A stretch of DNA of 9,570 nt from an uncultured Collinsella sp. (GTDB taxonomy: Bacteria; Actinomycetota; Coriobacteriia; Coriobacteriales; Coriobacteriaceae): NCBI GenBank assembly GCA_905207425.1, contig CAJLLB010000074.1:1-9570 (forward strand), written 5' to 3'. Numbering within the stretch: the stretch's first letter is position 1; each line of letters opens with the position of its first letter. Made by a program: the position numbers and the translations under genes. Below are positions 8,101-9,570 of this stretch, piece after piece. Under the pieces are notes generated by a model. The model was not told the origin of the DNA and made no database searches. It saw nothing but the letters and a program-made list of their open reading frames with translations.

Positions 8101-8458
8101 AAACGGTGATCTGGAAGGACGGAACCTCGGCGTAGTCGTAGGTTACGCCCTCGCCGCCGGTGCGGCCCTGCGGCGCGCCCAGGCGAACCTCGGGCTGGCC
8201 CTCGATGTTGCAGATAAAGCTGTACCAGATAAGACAGGGCTCAGTGCACTCAAGCTCTACGGTAAATATGCCGTCGCCCTCGTGCGTCATGGGATACAGA
8301 GACTCACCGATTTCATCGACCCAGGTACGCAGGGTAAGCGTTGCCTGGTTGGGGTCGGCATCCTCCAAAATCACCGATAGCGAAACGGAAGTTCCAGTGG
8401 TCACAGCGCCAAACGGAGTACGAAACTGCGGCAGACGGCTGTTGTGAATCAATCTCAT
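5162..8458 (-). CDS. Bifunctional GH13 alpha-glucan hydrolase / GH77 4-alpha-glucanotransferase
   Basis: A 1098-residue fusion of two alpha-glucan enzymes. No signal peptide or membrane segment is visible, so it should act in the cytosol on glycogen, starch fragments or maltodextrin. Residues 1 to about 125 form a beta-sandwich-like N-domain, as in neopullulanase/amylopullulanase-type GH13 enzymes. GH13 catalytic domain (about 130-560): YQIFPDRY (135-142), DGVFNH (263-268), GWRLD with nucleophile D351, LLGEVWE with acid/base E380, and SSHD with D455. A C-domain follows to about 637. The GH77 (MalQ) domain starts near 650 (CHITSVP): YWQVLP (689-694), SPYAGPSAFAGN (703-714), nucleophile D908 in VRLDHF, acid/base E954 in AEDLG, D1003 in THDTST, and PLQDILGLGDGARMN (1045-1059). 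Both halves look active. The ATG has a weak ribosome binding site (GGA, 7-base spacing). Exact GH13 specificity (pullulan, cyclodextrin or linear maltodextrin) cannot be told from motifs. Confidence 0.95.
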   Translation of the reverse strand: MRLIHNSRLPQFRTPFGAVTTGTSVSLSVILEDADPNQATLTLRTWVDEIGESLYPMTHEGDGIFTVELECTEPCLIWYSFICNIEGQPEVRLGAPQGRTGGEGVTYDYAEVPSFQITVYKHREVRPEWYERGMVYQIFPDRYARDENWRERTLAEVEKPRKGIQRRMVEDWNEPPEYERAEDGSIKTWDFYGGSLKGIQNDLPRIAELGFTAIYLNPIFEAASNHRYDTADYTKIDPILGTEQDFTELCKAAEKLGISIILDGVFNHTGDDSIYFNRYGNYPGVGAWQSEDSPWRDAFYFHEDGSYDCWWGVGNMPAINESSKLVRERLLGKDGVIRKWLRAGAHGWRLDVADELSDDFLAEIKKAVLAEKLDALLLGEVWEDASNKISYGHLRRYLQGSELDSAMDYPFRDMVIGFLMGYKNAYQAAEDIETLRENYPREALACALNLLSSHDRPRIISVLGGGPDESQLPESERSKWRLDENSMGLAKSRFWLATLMQMTFPGVPSIYYGDEYGLEGLTDPGNRRTMPTKEDLHDFDTFAIVKNASSVRRALPFMIDGEIKAFALNDEVLAYNRTGKDGESATVIINRSLRNSHRVTIPALGECASDVISGHECEIHNGTVTLDLYPLGSSIIYHHAEQRLQEPLDHGAGVVCHITSVPTDDGKPGTIGAPTRRFIDHLAAMGMRYWQVLPVNPTDFFRSPYAGPSAFAGNIDLLPESHEELAADFETWKARGGEDADPLYTAFKHRNADWLEKYCVYMAVKKYFEGESRHNWPADVARYNEHLIDDKRFHNEAELQAYMQYRFDLAWCELMNYAHKKGIEVIGDIPMYVSDDSADAWSEPENFWLSDTGKAIEISGAPPDNFAPEGQVWGNPTFRWDHMKQNGYSWWMDRLRRAFSLYDRVRLDHFLGFHSYFSIPAGKACADGRWLAGPGKDLFQTAYDELGPLNFIAEDLGYLTPGVRAMASTCGFPGMDVLEFSNYDVRCGVHPTPGKILYTSTHDTSTLAGWCTRSFAGGDEPSGVEFAAKLMSDALASDAPLVMMPLQDILGLGDGARMNVPGVATGNWTWQADEADIAAAENKTAQLLRNNHRFWGEA

Positions 8459-8519
8459 AATACGGTCCAGTTCAATAGAATCACGGCCTGCGGGCCATGG
8501 GCTTTACGCACAGATTGTA

Positions 8520-8549
8520 AGTATATCTGTTGTACACAGGCTGTATAAA
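8520..8549 (-). promoter_or_regulatory. Candidate promoter of the fusion glycosidase
   Basis: On the - strand a TATACT -10 box (8520-8525, 5 of 6 consensus) lies 18 bases from a TTTATA -35 box (8544-8549, 4 of 6). The predicted start is near 8513, giving a leader of about 55 bases. The weak -35 is what an activator-dependent promoter would show. Confidence 0.45.
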
Positions 8550-8550
8550 C

Positions 8551-8602
8551 AACATCCGTTTACCATCGGCGAACGGTTGTCCTAGAAAATCGTTTTACCA
8601 TC
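8551..8602 (-). promoter_or_regulatory. Two direct-repeat sites upstream of the glycosidase -35
   Basis: On the + strand CGTTTACCATC (8557-8567) and CGTTTTACCATC (8591-8602) are the same sequence apart from one extra T, with ends 35 bp apart. Read on the - strand they are GATGGTAAACG and GATGGTAAAACG. The nearer copy lies 7 bases upstream of the -35. A TAAACG/TAAAACG core is compatible with a sugar-responsive regulator such as the LacI family, but neither copy is a good palindrome. A site for an activator of the glycosidase gene is the inference. Confidence 0.35.
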
Positions 8603-8665
8603 CAAATTATCGCGATATTCGAAAAAGCCTAGACTGATACTATTTGTAGTTAAACAAAAGTACTT

Positions 8666-8797
8666 CGGTTTACTACGACGAATTGAATGATCTTAACCAC
8701 GGTCATTTTGGTGATACTAAAACCGCAGGTAGAAGCGTTGTCAATTTCGTAGATTACTCGCCGTGGTCGGCCTGAGCTATTTTGTCGTAGTAAACCG
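8666..8797. repeat. 132-bp inverted-repeat element with 14-bp perfect ends
   Basis: CGGTTTACTACGAC (8666-8679) is exactly complementary in reverse to 8784-8797. Inside, ACCACGG (8696-8702) matches CCGTGGT (8761-8767) in perfect register, 16 bases in from each outer arm, with scattered extra pairs between. The whole therefore folds as one long imperfect hairpin. It has no coding potential, so it resembles a miniature inverted-repeat element or a structured RNA gene. No target-site duplication is evident. Confidence 0.6.
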
Positions 8798-8827
8798 CCC
8801 TCTTTTTAACACAGAAGTTCAACCAAG

Positions 8828-8856
8828 AAGAGGGCGCCTGGTTGGGGCGCCCTCTT
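8828..8856. terminator. Strong GC-rich intrinsic terminator
   Basis: AAGAGGGCGCC (8828-8838) pairs perfectly over 11 bp with GGCGCCCTCTT (8846-8856) around loop TGGTTGG. On the + strand it runs into TTTT (8855-8858). On the - strand the stem ends CTCTTCTTGG, a weaker tract. It lies 31 bases past the stop of the - strand Lys/Ala-rich gene and probably terminates it. The better T tract, however, faces the + strand, where no gene is known. Confidence 0.75.
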
Positions 8857-8886
8857 TTGCGTTGGATTAAGTTTTAATCGTCCAGA

Positions 8887-9570
8887 CTAGCGACGCTTGC
8901 GGGTGGCCGTTGCCTTACGGACGGAGGTCTTCTTGGTCGGAGCCTTTTCCTCGGCCGGAGTGGCGGGGGAGATCGGGGTCTCCTTGGCGGGCTCGGCCTT
9001 TGCCGTAGCCTTTGGAGCGGTCTTGACCTCTGCGGCCTTCGGCGCCGGCTCGGCCTTTACTGCGGGCTTGTCCTCGACCTTAGCCTCTGCCTTGGGAGCT
9101 GCAGCCTTGGTCGTGGTCTTCTTGGCCGTCGTCGTAGAGCGCTTGCGCGTGGTGGTCTTGGCAGCCGGCTTTGCCTCGACAGTTGCCTTGGCCTTGGACT
9201 CGGAGGGCGCCTCCTCGACCTTGTCGGCGGGCTTTGCAGCAGCCTTCGGGGTCGTCTTCGCGGCGGCCTTCGTCGTAGCAGCCTTGGTCGTCGTCGACTT
9301 CGCAGCCGTGGCCTTCTTAGCGGTCGTGGTCTTGGTCGCGGTCGTCTTCTTGGCAGCGGTCTTGGCCGGAGCCTTTGCCGCAGGCTCGGCCTTTACCTCG
9401 GGAGCGACCTCGGCCTCGGCGGCCTTTTTGGCAGCGGCGGTCGTACGCTTGCGCGCAGTCGATGCCTTGGCAGTAGTTGCCTTAGCGGCGCTAGTCTTGC
9501 TAGCAGCGGCCTTCGTGGTCGTGGCCTTCTTAGCCGTCGTCTTGCGGGCCGTCGTCTTCTTGGCGGCAGG
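8887..9570 (-). CDS. Histone H1-like Lys/Ala/Thr/Pro-rich protein, 5' truncated
   Basis: An open frame on the - strand enters from the right edge and ends at TAG (complement 8887-8889), giving 227 visible residues. There is no methionine, so the start lies outside the window. The sequence is almost wholly Lys, Ala, Thr, Pro, Glu and Val, with AAKKTT- and KTTTAK-type repeats. Basic RKR clusters occur in TARKRTT, TTTRKRSTTT and the C-terminal TATRKRR. Acidic stretches (EAEVAPEVKAE, DKVEEAPSE, KVEDKPAVKAE) interrupt the basic runs at intervals. All lysines use AAG. This is the composition of bacterial H1-like nucleoid proteins or of the tail of actinobacterial HU (HupB-type), which bind and compact DNA. 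Whether a folded HU domain lies upstream cannot be seen. Low complexity makes the name tentative, but the unbroken 684-base frame is clearly coding. Confidence 0.8.
   Translation of the reverse strand, partial: PAAKKTTARKTTAKKATTTKAAASKTSAAKATTAKASTARKRTTAAAKKAAEAEVAPEVKAEPAAKAPAKTAAKKTTATKTTTAKKATAAKSTTTKAATTKAAAKTTPKAAAKPADKVEEAPSESKAKATVEAKPAAKTTTRKRSTTTAKKTTTKAAAPKAEAKVEDKPAVKAEPAPKAAEVKTAPKATAKAEPAKETPISPATPAEEKAPTKKTSVRKATATRKRR

Larger units (their letters stand above)
8459..8886. other. Non-coding stretch between the glycosidase and the Lys/Ala-rich gene
   Basis: These 428 bases have no credible gene. From left to right they hold the glycosidase promoter and upstream direct repeats, a TATCGCGATA palindrome (8608-8617), a 132-bp inverted-repeat element (8666-8797), a strong hairpin terminator (8828-8856), and a small GATTAA-GTT-TTAATC hairpin (8865-8879) just after the Lys/Ala-rich stop. 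No tRNA or riboswitch family is recognised. A small RNA is possible. Confidence 0.75.

Noticed and set aside
8459..8886. tRNA, T-box or known riboswitch in the gap
   Set aside because: No T-loop, CCA, T-box or other conserved aptamer core was found.
8887..9570. Short repeated units resembling a CRISPR or tandem array
   Set aside because: The repeats are codon-level (Lys-Ala-Thr) and irregular, with no constant repeat/spacer structure. They are explained by the protein.

Overview
The window looks like chromosomal DNA of a moderately GC-rich gut actinobacterium, most likely a coriobacterium such as Collinsella. This is an inference from gene content, GC-rich coding with AAG-only lysine codons in the right-hand gene, a GH13-GH77 fusion glycosidase and a Lys/Ala/Thr/Pro-rich histone-like protein. 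No sequence search was possible.

Left part (2-4676, + strand): the conserved translation and replication-restart cluster priA (5' end cut by the window) - def - fmt - rsmB. PriA is the replication-restart helicase. Def and Fmt are the deformylase and formyltransferase of the N-formyl-methionine cycle. RsmB methylates a 16S rRNA cytosine. priA and def are 18 bases apart, and fmt and rsmB overlap by the 4-base ATGA. The cluster is interrupted between def and fmt by 320 bases. These hold a 96-bp near-perfect palindrome (33-bp arms) and a possible 30-residue hydrophobic small ORF with a good ribosome binding site. Codon use shifts from C-ending (priA, def) to strongly T-ending (fmt) across this gap, then drifts back along rsmB.

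Middle (4677-5161): rsmB converges on genes of the opposite strand. The gap holds a 57-bp imperfect hairpin and a strong bidirectional terminator. Next, on the - strand, comes a small FmdB-type zinc-ribbon protein. A hairpin-terminator candidate separates it from the gene behind it.

Right part (5162-8458, - strand): one 1098-residue cytosolic protein joins a complete GH13 alpha-glucan hydrolase to a complete GH77 4-alpha-glucanotransferase (MalQ type). Both catalytic sets are intact. The pairing suggests that one polypeptide hydrolyses alpha-glucan or maltodextrin and disproportionates the products. Its likely promoter (-10 TATACT) lies about 60 bases upstream, with two direct-repeat sites just behind the -35.

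Far right (8459-9570): 428 non-coding bases carry a 132-bp inverted-repeat element with 14-bp perfect ends, and a strong GC-rich terminator. After these comes the 3' part of a - strand gene with no methionine codon in the visible part. It encodes 227 residues of Lys/Ala/Thr/Pro-rich, histone H1-like tail. No tRNA, rRNA, CRISPR array, transposase or phage gene was seen.
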